A stretch of 64,000 nucleotides of DNA from Pseudomonas congelans (lineage in GTDB: Bacteria; Pseudomonadota; Gammaproteobacteria; Pseudomonadales; Pseudomonadaceae): contig NZ_FNJH01000002.1 of the NCBI RefSeq assembly GCF_900103225.1, positions 156,125 through 220,124 on the forward strand, in the 5' to 3' direction. A program made the position numbers and the translations under genes. Below, in pieces: positions 9,141-17,339 of the stretch; position 1 is the stretch's first letter; every line of letters starts with the position of its first letter. Under the pieces are notes generated by a model that was not told the origin of the DNA, ran no database searches, and was given only the letters and a program-made list of their open reading frames with translations.

Positions 9141-9633
9141 CGCTTCCTCCCTGACTGGCCTTCTTCAGCGTTCGATTCACGGCAGCGCGGATGTCTGCCA
9201 GCACCACCTCCCGGTTCACGTCCAACGAAGGCCGCAACCAGGGATGAGCCGGCAGCGCAGGTATGCTCGGGTACTTGCCGAAAAAAGTGGAGCCGTCCGA
9301 CTTATTCTTGACCGAGCGGCTTCGGTTGCCCGCGCGCTTTGCCCCGTCGTAGCCTTTGGTGCCATATTCCAGGAACCGCAGGTAAAAGAATCGACGGTTG
9401 TCCTTTTTGCCACGAATGCCGATCTGCGCATCCAAGCCACTTTTGGAGACAAACGCCTTCAGGGCGCCAGCCGCTTCGCCAGTGTCCCGAGGGATGGTCG
9501 ACTTCATGGTGGCCAGGATCTTGTTGGCGGCCTCCTGCATGGTCGGGCGCAGCTCGTTATCCACGTTCTGATGAATGTTGCGCAGCGTCCGGCGTAGCTT
9601 GAAGTCACCGGACATACGGGACCGGCGCGCCAT
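9133..9633 (-). CDS. HK97 gp10 family neck protein
   Basis: This 166-aa basic protein has the gp10-like pattern: an N-terminal helix (LRRTLRNIHQNVDNELRPTM), then STIPRDTGEAAGALKA, and near the C-terminus RFLEYGTKGYDG and PALPAHPWLRPSLD. Family members are head-tail joining or tail-completion proteins. It is preceded by a 54-aa small gene and overlaps the tail terminator gene, which places it in the neck module. Confidence 0.85.
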   Translation of the reverse strand: MARRSRMSGDFKLRRTLRNIHQNVDNELRPTMQEAANKILATMKSTIPRDTGEAAGALKAFVSKSGLDAQIGIRGKKDNRRFFYLRFLEYGTKGYDGAKRAGNRSRSVKNKSDGSTFFGKYPSIPALPAHPWLRPSLDVNREVVLADIRAAVNRTLKKASQGGSDG

Positions 9634-9636
9634 GGG

Positions 9637-9801
9637 TTACTCCTTTGCCTTGTCGGCTTTCGGCGCCGGGGTGTTCTTGACCTCTTCGACCAGGCCTCGC
9701 TCAATCAGAGACTTTGCCGTAGCAGCGTCCACGGTGAATTCATCGCCTGTAGTCCGCTCGCCTACGGCGCCGGAGATGTTGGCAAGTGCTCTAACGTTCA
9801 T
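9637..9801 (-). CDS. Small neck-region phage protein (54 aa), paralogue of the gene at 10431
   Basis: ATG at 9801 is preceded by GAGGAAAT, and the frame ends with TAA at 9637-9639, three bases before the next start. The product begins MNVRALANISG and has GDEFTVDA, LIERGLVEEV and a lysine-rich tail. The gene at 10431-10631 has the same layout (MKIRALWGFKG, GEEFDVS, LVGKGLAAEV, lysine-rich tail), so the two probably arose by duplication. The function is unknown; location among head-tail connector genes suggests a structural or assembly role. Confidence 0.7.
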   Translation of the reverse strand: MNVRALANISGAVGERTTGDEFTVDAATAKSLIERGLVEEVKNTPAPKADKAKE

Positions 9802-9810
9802 GGGATTTCC

Positions 9811-10131
9811 TCAAGGGTTGGGGACATTGGTGCAGAGCAGACGGAGCATTGAAAGCTCGTTGTCTGGCAGTGCAGCCACAATCAGATAGGTGACGCCTCT
9901 GTTCACCAGGCGGCAGCCTGCAATCAGGTCCGGCCGTGGCCTGACCCGGACTTCTGCGGTAACCACCGCAGAAAGCTTTTCAGCAATGGCTTCGATGCGG
10001 CCAGTTGGCAAGGTGAACTCCGCCCAGAGCTTGCCGGACTCGATCCAGGTGTCGTCAAAACCACCGGTTCGATTCTTGACCCGCTCAGGCTTGTAGAGCG
10101 TAGGACGGTGCCGCATTGGGCCTGCTCTCAT
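9811..10131 (-). CDS. Phage head closure / head-tail adaptor protein
   Basis: The ATG at 10131 overlaps the TAA of the upstream connector gene (TAATG); a second ATG at 10116 (MRHRPTLYKP) is also possible. The 106-aa product has the stopper-protein pattern of SPP1 gp16-like adaptors: RHRPTLYKPERVKN, then a tryptophan in FDDTWIESGKLWAEF, and RGVTYLIVAAL near the end. These proteins bind under the portal complex and close the filled head. Confidence 0.8.
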   Translation of the reverse strand: MRAGPMRHRPTLYKPERVKNRTGGFDDTWIESGKLWAEFTLPTGRIEAIAEKLSAVVTAEVRVRPRPDLIAGCRLVNRGVTYLIVAALPDNELSMLRLLCTNVPNP

Positions 10132-10430
10132 TAGAATCGCTTCCTGTACCAAAGCAGTCGCTCAAAGGCCAATTGCACCTCAGCAGGCGCGCCACCAATA
10201 ACGACGGCCTCGCGGTTGACGTACCAGTGGCCGACCAACAGCAGTACGGCCTGCTCGACATCCGGGGTAAAACCCATCTGCTCTGGGCCGGCCGGATCTC
10301 CCTCGACCAGCTCCCGGTCACAGTGCATGGCGACGTGAGACTTGGCCGCCTCGACGTAGCCAGCAATGAGCCTGTCTTCCTCTTCGCCGTCCACCTTGAG
10401 CTGTATCTTCACCAGCGCCAGGTCGATCAT
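10131..10430 (-). CDS. Head-tail connector protein (gp6-like)
   Basis: A 99-aa helical protein starting MIDLALVKIQLKVDG with EEDRLIAGYVEAAK, a proline-rich middle and VEQAVLLLVGHWYVNREAV. This is the standard pattern of HK97 gp6-type connectors, which form a ring below the portal. The gene follows a 66-aa gene directly and overlaps the head closure gene. Confidence 0.85.
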   Translation of the reverse strand: MIDLALVKIQLKVDGEEEDRLIAGYVEAAKSHVAMHCDRELVEGDPAGPEQMGFTPDVEQAVLLLVGHWYVNREAVVIGGAPAEVQLAFERLLWYRKRF

Positions 10431-10631
10431 TTACTTGTTCTCTTCGGGCTTGGCCTGCTTGGTGGTCTTGGGAGCAGTTTTGCCGTCAACCTCCGCAGCC
10501 AACCCTTTGCCCACCAGTGTGTGCCCGTATTCGTCGCTCACGTCGAACTCTTCGCCAGCGCGGGCCTGGCCCGTGGCGTTTTTCAACTCTGCCTGGACGC
10601 CCTTAAAGCCCCACAGCGCTCGAATTTTCAT
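10431..10631 (-). CDS. Small phage head-region protein (66 aa)
   Basis: The ATG at 10631 was chosen over upstream in-frame codons because the longer frame would run through the terminator hairpin and into the capsid gene. The product starts MKIRALWGFKGVQAEL and ends in a run of lysines, glutamates and prolines. It has the same layout as the 54-aa gene at 9637-9801. No catalytic motif is visible. Confidence 0.75.
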   Translation of the reverse strand: MKIRALWGFKGVQAELKNATGQARAGEEFDVSDEYGHTLVGKGLAAEVDGKTAPKTTKQAKPEENK

Positions 10632-10644
10632 ATTCGTTATCCAT

Positions 10645-10666
10645 AAAAAAAGGGCCGTTAGGCCCT
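10645..10666 (-). terminator. Intrinsic terminator after the capsid gene
   Basis: On the minus strand AGGGCC-TAAC-GGCCCT is followed by six T. It sits between the major capsid gene stop and the next late gene, so it would lower expression of connector and tail genes relative to capsid unless late transcription is antiterminated by the Q-type protein. Confidence 0.75.
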
Positions 10667-10683
10667 TGTGAATGAAATGCTGC

Positions 10684-11889
10684 TTACTTGGCCGCGAAGC
10701 GACCTTTGACGAAGGCGTATGGACGGCGGACCGCCAAACCCAGACGCTCTTCGACGAGTACGACGCGTTGGTTGCGCACGAAGTCATCATTGATCATGCC
10801 GACCTTTACGGTGAACGCCATGCGGTCATAGATGCGCGCGCCCTGGGCGAACGAGCCGGTCAGGAACTCGCCACCTGTGGTGTCGCCATCGCCCTCGTCC
10901 ATGCTGTCCGAAGCAACCACCGGACGACCCCAAAGGATTGGAGTGACCAGGCCTTGCAGGTTGGCGAACAGGTAGCGGTTTTCCGCATCCTTCTGCAGCT
11001 CGATGTTCATCCAGTCGAGGTCGGTCATGACCACGGCATCTGCGGCGCGCTTGGACTGCTTGCGGACTTGGTAGATCGCGCGGCGCACGGTGTCGATTGC
11101 CGTGTCGCCAGTCTTGGACAGAGCAGCGTCAAATGCTCTTGCCTGGGTCATGACGCCGTTGAGATTGTTGTCTTGACCGTCGCCTTTGAGGATCTGCCCT
11201 TCTTCTTCCAGCTTCAGGTCGTAGCGCAGCAGTTCCTGAATGTAGGAATACAGCTGCGGCACATCGTCCAGCGCTTCGTCGGTGATCGGCATCCAAACCG
11301 CCATCTTCTTGATGGTGTCGGTCTTTTGGGTGAACGTCACGTTGCTGGTGGGCTTCACACCGCCTTCAGCAACCATGCCAGCGCCCCGGGTGTGGACGTT
11401 CTCGACGAAGTAGCTGTAAGAATTTCCGTCTACTGGAGTGCTCGGGATCAGGTCGCGAATCAGCAGGTTCTGGCGGGGCACGTCCTGGATAATCGGATCG
11501 TACTGAGGGACCACCAGGCCGGAGCTGGTGACTTTCATTTCAGTCATCGACGCCATGTCGGACTTGATGATCTCGATTTCAGCCTTATCCTGCTTTCGCG
11601 AGCTCATGGCCTTGAAATCGTCATTGCCTTTGACGAAATCGATAAAGCCTTTCTTTTCGCCGCCCTGGCCACGCAGCTTGATGCCCTTCTCTTCGATAAT
11701 TTGCACCTGCTCTATGATGCGCTCCAGCTCACCTTTCTGGTTTTCGATCTGCTTTTTCAGATCTCCAGCCACAGCGTTGCCTTTTTCCAGCTCGCCAGAA
11801 ACGGCGTCGTACTTCACTTGCAGGTTACCGAAGCCCTCTTTGAGTTGCTTTTCGAGGGATTCGCGAATTTCTTTTACGTCAGCGGTCAT
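10684..11889 (-). CDS. Phage major capsid protein, HK97 fold
   Basis: A 401-aa protein with an N-terminal delta-domain coiled coil of about 110 residues (MTADVKEIRESLEKQLKEGF, then long K/E-rich helices). This is followed by the HK97 core: GLVVPQYDPIIQDVPRQ, the E-loop and P-domain region MPITDEALDDVPQLYSYI, and the C-terminal FTVKVGMINDDFVRNQRVVL. The delta domain acts as an internal scaffold and is normally removed by the prohead protease, encoded immediately upstream. Confidence 0.95.
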   Translation of the reverse strand: MTADVKEIRESLEKQLKEGFGNLQVKYDAVSGELEKGNAVAGDLKKQIENQKGELERIIEQVQIIEEKGIKLRGQGGEKKGFIDFVKGNDDFKAMSSRKQDKAEIEIIKSDMASMTEMKVTSSGLVVPQYDPIIQDVPRQNLLIRDLIPSTPVDGNSYSYFVENVHTRGAGMVAEGGVKPTSNVTFTQKTDTIKKMAVWMPITDEALDDVPQLYSYIQELLRYDLKLEEEGQILKGDGQDNNLNGVMTQARAFDAALSKTGDTAIDTVRRAIYQVRKQSKRAADAVVMTDLDWMNIELQKDAENRYLFANLQGLVTPILWGRPVVASDSMDEGDGDTTGGEFLTGSFAQGARIYDRMAFTVKVGMINDDFVRNQRVVLVEERLGLAVRRPYAFVKGRFAAK

Positions 11890-12530
11890 GGCTGAACTCC
11901 AAATTGGGTAATGAACAGTTGGGAGATTGCTTTCAGCTCATCCACGATCACCGTGTCCGCTGCACCACCATCACGGTGGACGGCGGTATAGCCGAGCGAG
12001 GCGACCGCAGCCGCCTCCTTTTGCGAAAGGCCCATACGTTCACGCAGGGCCTTTTCAAAAAGTCTGATATCCGACTTCACGTCGGTAATGGTCGCCTCGG
12101 GATTCATGCCGAACGGGACGATTGAGGCTTCCCACAGTTCAGCCTCCTTGATGATGCGAATCTGGCGGCCTGCACGCTCTTCGTAACTCGACAGCAGCGT
12201 GTTGAAGCCAATGGACATGCTGTCCAGCGTGCCCTCCTTCATCAGCTCGTAGGCATCACGGGCATAGCTGACGGCAAGGTTGATCCTGCCTTTCAGGAAC
12301 AGGCCGTGGGCGTCCTGGGTGAACTCGGCAGACCCAACCAGGCGAGTCAGGTCGTGAAACAGTGCCAGCTTCAAGCGCCCTCCGCGCGTTGCCTTCACCT
12401 TGGTGAAAGCGCCCGGCAGAATCACGTCATCGCCCAGATCCACGTTGTTGAACACCGAGGCGTAACCTTCGAAGTTACCGGCGTCATCAACGGCCTTTAC
12501 CTCGAAGGGAACTTCAATTTTTGTCAGCAT
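11886..12530 (-). CDS. Phage prohead protease (S78-like)
   Basis: The ATG at 12530 (MLTKIEVPFEVKAV) gives 214 aa and overlaps the portal gene end by 17 bp; a longer frame would be mostly portal-gene shadow. The family pattern is clear: FEGYASVFNNVDLGDDVILPGAF, the histidine in LFHDLTRLVG, and TLDSMSIGFN with the candidate catalytic serine. It cleaves the capsid delta domain during head maturation. The last bases overlap the capsid gene start (ATGA). Confidence 0.92.
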   Translation of the reverse strand: MLTKIEVPFEVKAVDDAGNFEGYASVFNNVDLGDDVILPGAFTKVKATRGGRLKLALFHDLTRLVGSAEFTQDAHGLFLKGRINLAVSYARDAYELMKEGTLDSMSIGFNTLLSSYEERAGRQIRIIKEAELWEASIVPFGMNPEATITDVKSDIRLFEKALRERMGLSQKEAAAVASLGYTAVHRDGGAADTVIVDELKAISQLFITQFGVQP

Positions 12531-13728
12531 TGGTCTGCATCTCCCATCGGGTGACCTGGTTGTATTGATCGCCCAATAGCGGGGGCAGATTTTCTTTTTC
12601 GCGGACTTCGTTGATCGCCATCCAGCCAGAGCCGCCGGAGCCACCAAGAGCCGCTGTGTAGTAAGCCGATCGACCAGCGCTGTCAGCGCGCAGCAGGCCT
12701 TCCACGATGAACTCGACAAAGCGAGTCGTGCCTGCAAACAACTTGTCGTTGAGCTCGTCCTCGATGGCATCGAGGTAGGGCTTTAGGCCGAAGGTTACAA
12801 AGCCGCTGGTTTGCTGCTCCAGATTCGAACCCATAATTGAGGTTTTACCGGCCCGGTTGGCCAGATAGAGCGGAACGCCCCACACACCTGCCAGCGCCTC
12901 TTCCTGAAACTGCTGAGACTCAATGAACTGGCTGTCCTTCTGACTGAGGCCCGCCGGTATGATCTTGGGGTTGCCCTGCAAAATCGCCATCTTGCCGATG
13001 TCAGCTGCATCACCTTTACGAACATCGGGGAATTTCTCCATGACCTGCGCCTGCTGTTCCTTGGTCAGGAACTGCTCGTAGATCACATAGCCGCCAGTGA
13101 ATCCGCCCTTGCGCATGAAGTGCGCCGACCAGTCCTGCGCGGCCTTGGCCAGCCCCATCGTTTCGGCCTGATACTCGATTGGTGACAGCCCAACGATGCC
13201 GTCAATGCTGAACAGCTTGAAATGCAGCATGTTCTCGGGCGACACCGGAAACCGCTCGCCAGCCAGGGTCACGAAATAAATCAGGTCGCCGTCTGTATTG
13301 ACCTCAACCGAGTCAAACGGCACTGGCAGAAACGCTATCGGATCGCCGTTCGCCGCGCGCTCGATCAGGTTGTAGCTGTTACCCCGCAACGCCATGTTCA
13401 CGACGGCCGCTTTCAGGAAGTTCAGCCGCGTCATGTAGGGATTGGGCTTACGCAGCACCCTTGCTGCCCGGTCCTTGTACGGGACCAACACACGCTTGCC
13501 GTCTTGGTCGTCATACAGTTTGAGCGGCAGCCCGGACACCGATTCGCACAGAATCTTCACGCAAGACCAGACAATTCCGATGCTCAGCGCGTTTTTGGAC
13601 GTGATGCGTACGCCAGCCTTGGTGCGCTTACCGCCTATCTCAAGATCGACTTCGACGTAGTCACCGGTCAACGGATCGGTGTAGCCAAAGAAACGCCACG
13701 TCAGTGGGTTGTACCAACGAAATGACAT
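12514..13728 (-). CDS. Phage portal protein, HK97 family
   Basis: A 404-aa protein with the HK97 portal signature: VWSCVKILCESVSGLPLKLY near residue 55, MTRLNFLKAAVVNMALRGN, and GLSPIEYQAETMGLAKAAQDW. The C-terminal region NEVREKENLPPL is also typical. The portal forms the dodecameric DNA gate at one capsid vertex and binds the terminase, whose gene precedes it by 2 bp. Confidence 0.95.
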   Translation of the reverse strand: MSFRWYNPLTWRFFGYTDPLTGDYVEVDLEIGGKRTKAGVRITSKNALSIGIVWSCVKILCESVSGLPLKLYDDQDGKRVLVPYKDRAARVLRKPNPYMTRLNFLKAAVVNMALRGNSYNLIERAANGDPIAFLPVPFDSVEVNTDGDLIYFVTLAGERFPVSPENMLHFKLFSIDGIVGLSPIEYQAETMGLAKAAQDWSAHFMRKGGFTGGYVIYEQFLTKEQQAQVMEKFPDVRKGDAADIGKMAILQGNPKIIPAGLSQKDSQFIESQQFQEEALAGVWGVPLYLANRAGKTSIMGSNLEQQTSGFVTFGLKPYLDAIEDELNDKLFAGTTRFVEFIVEGLLRADSAGRSAYYTAALGGSGGSGWMAINEVREKENLPPLLGDQYNQVTRWEMQTNADKN

Positions 13729-13730
13729 AG

Positions 13731-15419
13731 TCAGCCTACAAGTCCGAAGAAACCATTATTCAGGTAGTCATCCATCCCGCCTTTACCTTCGGGGTTGAGT
13801 GACATAAGGGATACCGCGTTGAAGGTGGCCATGAGCGGGTCGATCTTGGCCGAGCCTGAAGCCTGCTTGGTGATGAGGATCGAGTTACCACGCGGCTCGA
13901 CCCTGGCATTGCCGCAGCACCAGGCCATCATGGGTTGGCCACCGTGGATCAGGCCGCCCTCGGCCAGCTTGCGCTCGGTGGTCTTGATCGCACCGCCCAG
14001 CTTCCAGCCCTGCGAGATACCAATGATCTTGTCCTGCGGTACGCCCGCGGCGACAAGCGCATCAAGCACACCACCAATGCCGGCTGGGTCGACGCCAACC
14101 TGATCCAGCAGGCCGGCCTTTTCGACGCGGGCTGCGAGGTCCGCGACTTCTTCAAGGTCATCGCCGATGACTTGAACCATGGTGAGATGGCACTCTTTGG
14201 CGAAGTCATGAAGACGTGGCGCCTCGCCCTTACGGCGCTCAAGCACCGACGGGTGAGCCCAGGCATGCGTCCACAACAGCCACTGGCGCGTTTGCTTGTC
14301 ACGTCCAATTGCCGCAAACCCAAGCAGGTCATCCAGACCGCCGCCGTCGATGCCGATATCGATCACTTCGCAGCGCTCGATCAGATCGTCCAGCGTCAGG
14401 CCGGGCAGCTTGGCCTGCACTTCCCAAAACTCAGCACCGGCCCATCGATCAGAGCGCAGCGCCAAACCGATCTCGACGTTCAAGTGTTTGGCGAGAAAAC
14501 CACGGAACGACTCTTCGCCGTCGATCTGCGCCTGGGTGAAGCCGCGTTCAATGAACGGCTCGTCTACCGACAGCCCCAGATTCGGGTTGGTGATATACGC
14601 GTGTTTGACGTCTCGGTGGTCGCCCGCGTCGATCATGTGTTTCGGGAATTCGTAGAGCACTGGCAAGAACGACTTATCGACTATAAGACCGTCGCGCACC
14701 TGGCGTGCGTAAAGCAGCTTCTGCCGGAACACGCCAGCAGGCGGTGCATCGGACTGGGTCGTAGCCCAGATAATGAACCCCTCGGGCCTCGAGGCCAGGC
14801 CGCCAGTAGCTTCGCGGAGCATGGCCTCTGCATTGGCTCGTTTGCCGAATACCCAGAGTTCGTCGATGAATACGCCGATGGCTTTCTTGCCTGATACCGT
14901 CTCGCTGTCGGCTGCCACAACCTTGAGGGTCGCGCCGGTCTGCATGTGTGTAACGGTGCGCAAGTGATCCTGCACCTTGAGCAAGGCCGATAGCTCTTCG
15001 TCGGCCTTCACCATGTCCCGTATAGGGATGTAGGAGTTGTCTGCAATTTCCTTGGTCGGCGCCAGGATGATGAACTCGCCAGAGGTGCGCCAGTTCAACA
15101 CCAGAGCAGTCAGCATAATGCCGGCGGCAATGGTCGACTTGCCGTTCTTCTTGCTGATCAGCAGCATGAATTCGCTGATCATCCGACGACCACTGTACGG
15201 GTCGTATGCGCCGAATATCGCGGCGACAAATTCATTCACCCACGGCCGGACTGTCTCGCACATCAGAGGGCTGCCGGTAGCATCCACCATGCGCAGGTCG
15301 CCAAAGACATTCAGCGCCTCAGCTGCTTGATCCGGGAACAGAGGCTCGAAAGGAATCAGGCTTTGGCGAGCGACGATGCGCTGCTCCCAGTCTGTGCAGG
15401 ACGTCGACCACTCCATCAT
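13731..15419 (-). CDS. Phage terminase large subunit
   Basis: A 562-aa packaging ATPase/nuclease. The Walker A-like sequence is KKNGKST (residues 90-96), Walker B is VFIDEL near residue 185, and the RNase-H-type nuclease region starts at GIDGGGLDDLLGFAAI with its first acidic residues. The HK97-type proteins downstream and small terminase upstream complete the packaging module. Two ATGs lie back to back at the start, and the first overlaps the stop of the small subunit gene. Confidence 0.95.
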   Translation of the reverse strand: MMEWSTSCTDWEQRIVARQSLIPFEPLFPDQAAEALNVFGDLRMVDATGSPLMCETVRPWVNEFVAAIFGAYDPYSGRRMISEFMLLISKKNGKSTIAAGIMLTALVLNWRTSGEFIILAPTKEIADNSYIPIRDMVKADEELSALLKVQDHLRTVTHMQTGATLKVVAADSETVSGKKAIGVFIDELWVFGKRANAEAMLREATGGLASRPEGFIIWATTQSDAPPAGVFRQKLLYARQVRDGLIVDKSFLPVLYEFPKHMIDAGDHRDVKHAYITNPNLGLSVDEPFIERGFTQAQIDGEESFRGFLAKHLNVEIGLALRSDRWAGAEFWEVQAKLPGLTLDDLIERCEVIDIGIDGGGLDDLLGFAAIGRDKQTRQWLLWTHAWAHPSVLERRKGEAPRLHDFAKECHLTMVQVIGDDLEEVADLAARVEKAGLLDQVGVDPAGIGGVLDALVAAGVPQDKIIGISQGWKLGGAIKTTERKLAEGGLIHGGQPMMAWCCGNARVEPRGNSILITKQASGSAKIDPLMATFNAVSLMSLNPEGKGGMDDYLNNGFFGLVG

Positions 15420-15922
15420 TTCACCACCGAGAGCGGGCCTTTACGCACGCTGAACCTACCCTGAGCGGCGCCGGCGGCCTTGTCCTTCGCCGTCTCCTTC
15501 TTACCGCTCTCCCCTTTACGCGGGTGAATGAACGGCATGAGCGCCTTAGCTGCGTCTACCCGCAGCTTGGCCTCGGCCGCGAAGTCATTCATCGTTGCCA
15601 GCAGGAAGTCTTTCGGGTCGGAGAAGCGCAAAGCCTTCGACAGATCGAAAGCCTCGTCGGGCTGTTCTCCAGCCTGGCCATGCTCGCCGACAGGTGCCGC
15701 GGGTGACGCCGCTGCTGGGGAGCTGCCTTTAACAAATTTGTTAACTTTTTTGTTAACTGCCAGGCCTGTTAAAGCCTCAATCACGAACGGGTCTTTCGCC
15801 AGCCTCGCACCCGCCTGTGCAGCGCTGGACGCCGCGTATCCTGCGGCTATGGCTGCATCTTTATTGGACGCACCTCCCCTGACCGCATCGACAAATGCGC
15901 GTTTTTTAGGGGTGAGGGCCAT
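15416..15922 (-). CDS. Phage terminase small subunit
   Basis: The ATG at 15922 gives 168 aa starting MALTPKKRAFVDAVRGGASN. The helix-turn-helix region NKDAAIAAGYAASSAAQAGARLAKD is the DNA-binding pattern of Terminase_2 small subunits, which recognise the packaging site. The C-terminal half is lysine- and alanine-rich. It overlaps the large subunit gene (ATGA) and follows the HNH endonuclease gene. Confidence 0.9.
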   Translation of the reverse strand: MALTPKKRAFVDAVRGGASNKDAAIAAGYAASSAAQAGARLAKDPFVIEALTGLAVNKKVNKFVKGSSPAAASPAAPVGEHGQAGEQPDEAFDLSKALRFSDPKDFLLATMNDFAAEAKLRVDAAKALMPFIHPRKGESGKKETAKDKAAGAAQGRFSVRKGPLSVVK

Positions 15923-16061
15923 TAACAAAAAATCCTGAGCGGGAAAAAATCTGTACGTGCGGTCGAGGGCGGTCTAGTGATCGAAAAACCCTATATTTTT
16001 GACCCCCCCCTCCAAAACGCCTGATTTCGCACCAAAACCGTGCAAATCACGTCAAAACCGG
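15923..16061. other. Gap between HNH and small terminase genes, candidate cos region
   Basis: This 139-bp non-coding stretch contains a run of eight C (about 16004-16011) and several short A-rich direct repeats (AAAACCG-type at about 16034-16068). In phages with an HNH endonuclease next to the terminase genes, the cohesive-end site usually lies here. No defined cos sequence can be recognised by eye. Confidence 0.3.
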
Positions 16062-16400
16062 TCAAAACGACCGATTTTTCGCCTCTTCGCGCTGTTTCAC
16101 GCTGTCGTGGCAGGTCTTGCAGAGGGATTGCCAGTTGGATCGTGCCCAGAACAGGGTCTGATCACCGTTGTGGGCGATGATGTGGTCGACTACCGACGCA
16201 GCGACGACTAGCCCAGCTCGGTCGCAGTAGACGCACAGCGGGTAGGCGCCCAGATGGACCAAACGCGCTTTCTGCCATGCGTAGTTGTAACCTCGCTGGT
16301 TAGCCGTGGTCTTGCCCGCTCGCCATGTAGCTGGAGGCGCGGTGCTTACCCGGTCGCCTTGAGTAGCTACTCGGTTGCCCAGCGTCTTGAGTCGTGCCAT
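16062..16400 (-). CDS. Phage HNH endonuclease
   Basis: A 112-aa protein with the HNH fold: CVYCDRAG (first zinc pair), VVDHIIAHNGDQ (catalytic histidine), WQSLCKTCHDSV (second zinc pair and the HNH end). HNH proteins next to HK97-type terminases are needed for cos cleavage together with the terminase. Its position directly upstream of the small terminase supports that role. Confidence 0.92.
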   Translation of the reverse strand: MARLKTLGNRVATQGDRVSTAPPATWRAGKTTANQRGYNYAWQKARLVHLGAYPLCVYCDRAGLVVAASVVDHIIAHNGDQTLFWARSNWQSLCKTCHDSVKQREEAKNRSF

Positions 16401-16423
16401 GTGTTACTCCAGCATGTGGCGCT

Positions 16424-16762
16424 TTAAGGCGTCTGCCGCTCTACCGCCTCGTTGACCTTGTCAGCGGCCTTGCTGGCCACCTCTGCCGCTTCCGTGGCCT
16501 TCCCTGCTGCACCCTCAACCTTTACGGCTGCATCGGTCGCGGTCTTGGCCAACTTGTTCAGGCGCATGTCGCGCTGGACAGTGGCCTCGTCATAGCCACG
16601 GCGCACTTCGGCAACCTGGGAGCTATACCAGCTGGCAAGCGACCATTGCGAAGCACCGAAGCCCAGCGCGAAAGAGCCAGTCACGAGCAGCGAGGCAATC
16701 ACCCACACTTCCAAGCGACGCCACCAGTGCCGGGCGATGAAGTCTCTAACGCATCTTTCCAT
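16424..16762 (-). CDS. Phage membrane/coiled-coil protein (possible spanin-like or lysis protein)
   Basis: A 112-aa protein with one membrane segment (residues about 19-40, LEVWVIASLLVTGSFALGFG) followed by an alanine/lysine-rich coiled coil (residues 65-108). This layout fits an inner-membrane i-spanin such as Rz, but also other small phage membrane proteins, and no nested Rz1 lipoprotein gene was found. It follows another small membrane gene with an ATGA overlap, and both precede the HNH/terminase genes, the usual lysis gene position. Confidence 0.5.
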   Translation of the reverse strand: MERCVRDFIARHWWRRLEVWVIASLLVTGSFALGFGASQWSLASWYSSQVAEVRRGYDEATVQRDMRLNKLAKTATDAAVKVEGAAGKATEAAEVASKAADKVNEAVERQTP

Positions 16763-17133
16763 CAGTTGATACCTCCAAGCTGTGCACGCAGACGAGCGAT
16801 CTCAGCGCTTTGGCTGGTCACCTTCTCGGTAAGCTGAGCAACATGGCCGGTGAGGGCTTCGACCTTCCCTTCCATCCGGCCGACTGCGGCAGCGAGCTCG
16901 TTACGCTCTTTGGCGAACTGGTCGGCTCTGGCCTCAGCCTCTTTGCGCGCAATGCGCTCCGAGTCGAGCAGTTCGTTCAGCCTGCGGACCGTGCCTATAT
17001 CGGCGTTGTCCATGGCGCGGTCGGTCGCATCCCTGGAGAGGAATTTCCTCAGCCACAGGAAGCCGCCCAGCAGGATTGTGCCCGTGCCGCCCAGCCAGGT
17101 GGCGGTGCCTGGGCCGAGGTCGGTCGGGTCCAT
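16762..17133 (-). CDS. Phage small membrane protein, possible holin
   Basis: A 123-aa protein with a single N-terminal membrane segment (TATWLGGTGTILLGGFLWL, residues about 10-28) and then a long coiled coil (residues 50-118). A GGAG site precedes the ATG at 17133. The position between the Q antiterminator and the packaging genes suggests a holin or other lysis function. I do not recognise a defined holin family, and no endolysin gene is visible beside it. Confidence 0.5.
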   Translation of the reverse strand: MDPTDLGPGTATWLGGTGTILLGGFLWLRKFLSRDATDRAMDNADIGTVRRLNELLDSERIARKEAEARADQFAKERNELAAAVGRMEGKVEALTGHVAQLTEKVTSQSAEIARLRAQLGGIN

Positions 17134-17149
17134 CGTTTCTCCAGAAATG

Positions 17150-17177
17150 AAAAAGGCCCGCCGATATGGCGAGCCTT
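17150..17177 (-). terminator. Intrinsic terminator upstream of the lysis genes
   Basis: On the minus strand an AAGGCTCGCC / GGCGGGCCTT hairpin is followed by five T, 17 bp upstream of the holin-like start. It is preceded by about 160 nt of non-coding, structure-rich sequence. This matches the lambda tR' arrangement, in which Q lets polymerase read through into lysis genes. Confidence 0.65.
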
Positions 17178-17339
17178 GGATGGTTGCAGATGGCCGGTGC
17201 TGATCTCCGGCATTCGGGTTGATGGAGTTGCACCATCATCCATTGGGACTTCGATTTCGCTAGGGCAAAGCCCTTGACCTTTACGCCTTAGCCTGCGCAT
17301 TCATCTGCATGAATGAATTTGATGGTGCTCATTCGTGGA
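17178..17339 (-). ncRNA. Non-coding leader ahead of the late genes (6S-like leader candidate)
   Basis: No credible gene lies here. On the minus strand the segment has several short hairpins, such as AGGGC-TTT-GCCCT (17262-17274) and a CCGG...CCGG stem (about 17197-17213), and ends at a T-rich terminator. Its size and place between the Q-side genes and the lysis genes resemble the lambda pR' leader. No clear promoter was found at its start. Confidence 0.3.

Noticed and set aside
10672..11895. 407-codon plus-strand frame opposite the capsid gene
   Set aside because: It mirrors the capsid gene almost exactly, has no start signal and shows no family pattern.
13935..14894. 319-codon plus-strand frame inside the large terminase gene
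   Set aside because: The terminase frame carries Walker motifs and the nuclease aspartate; the other is a shadow.
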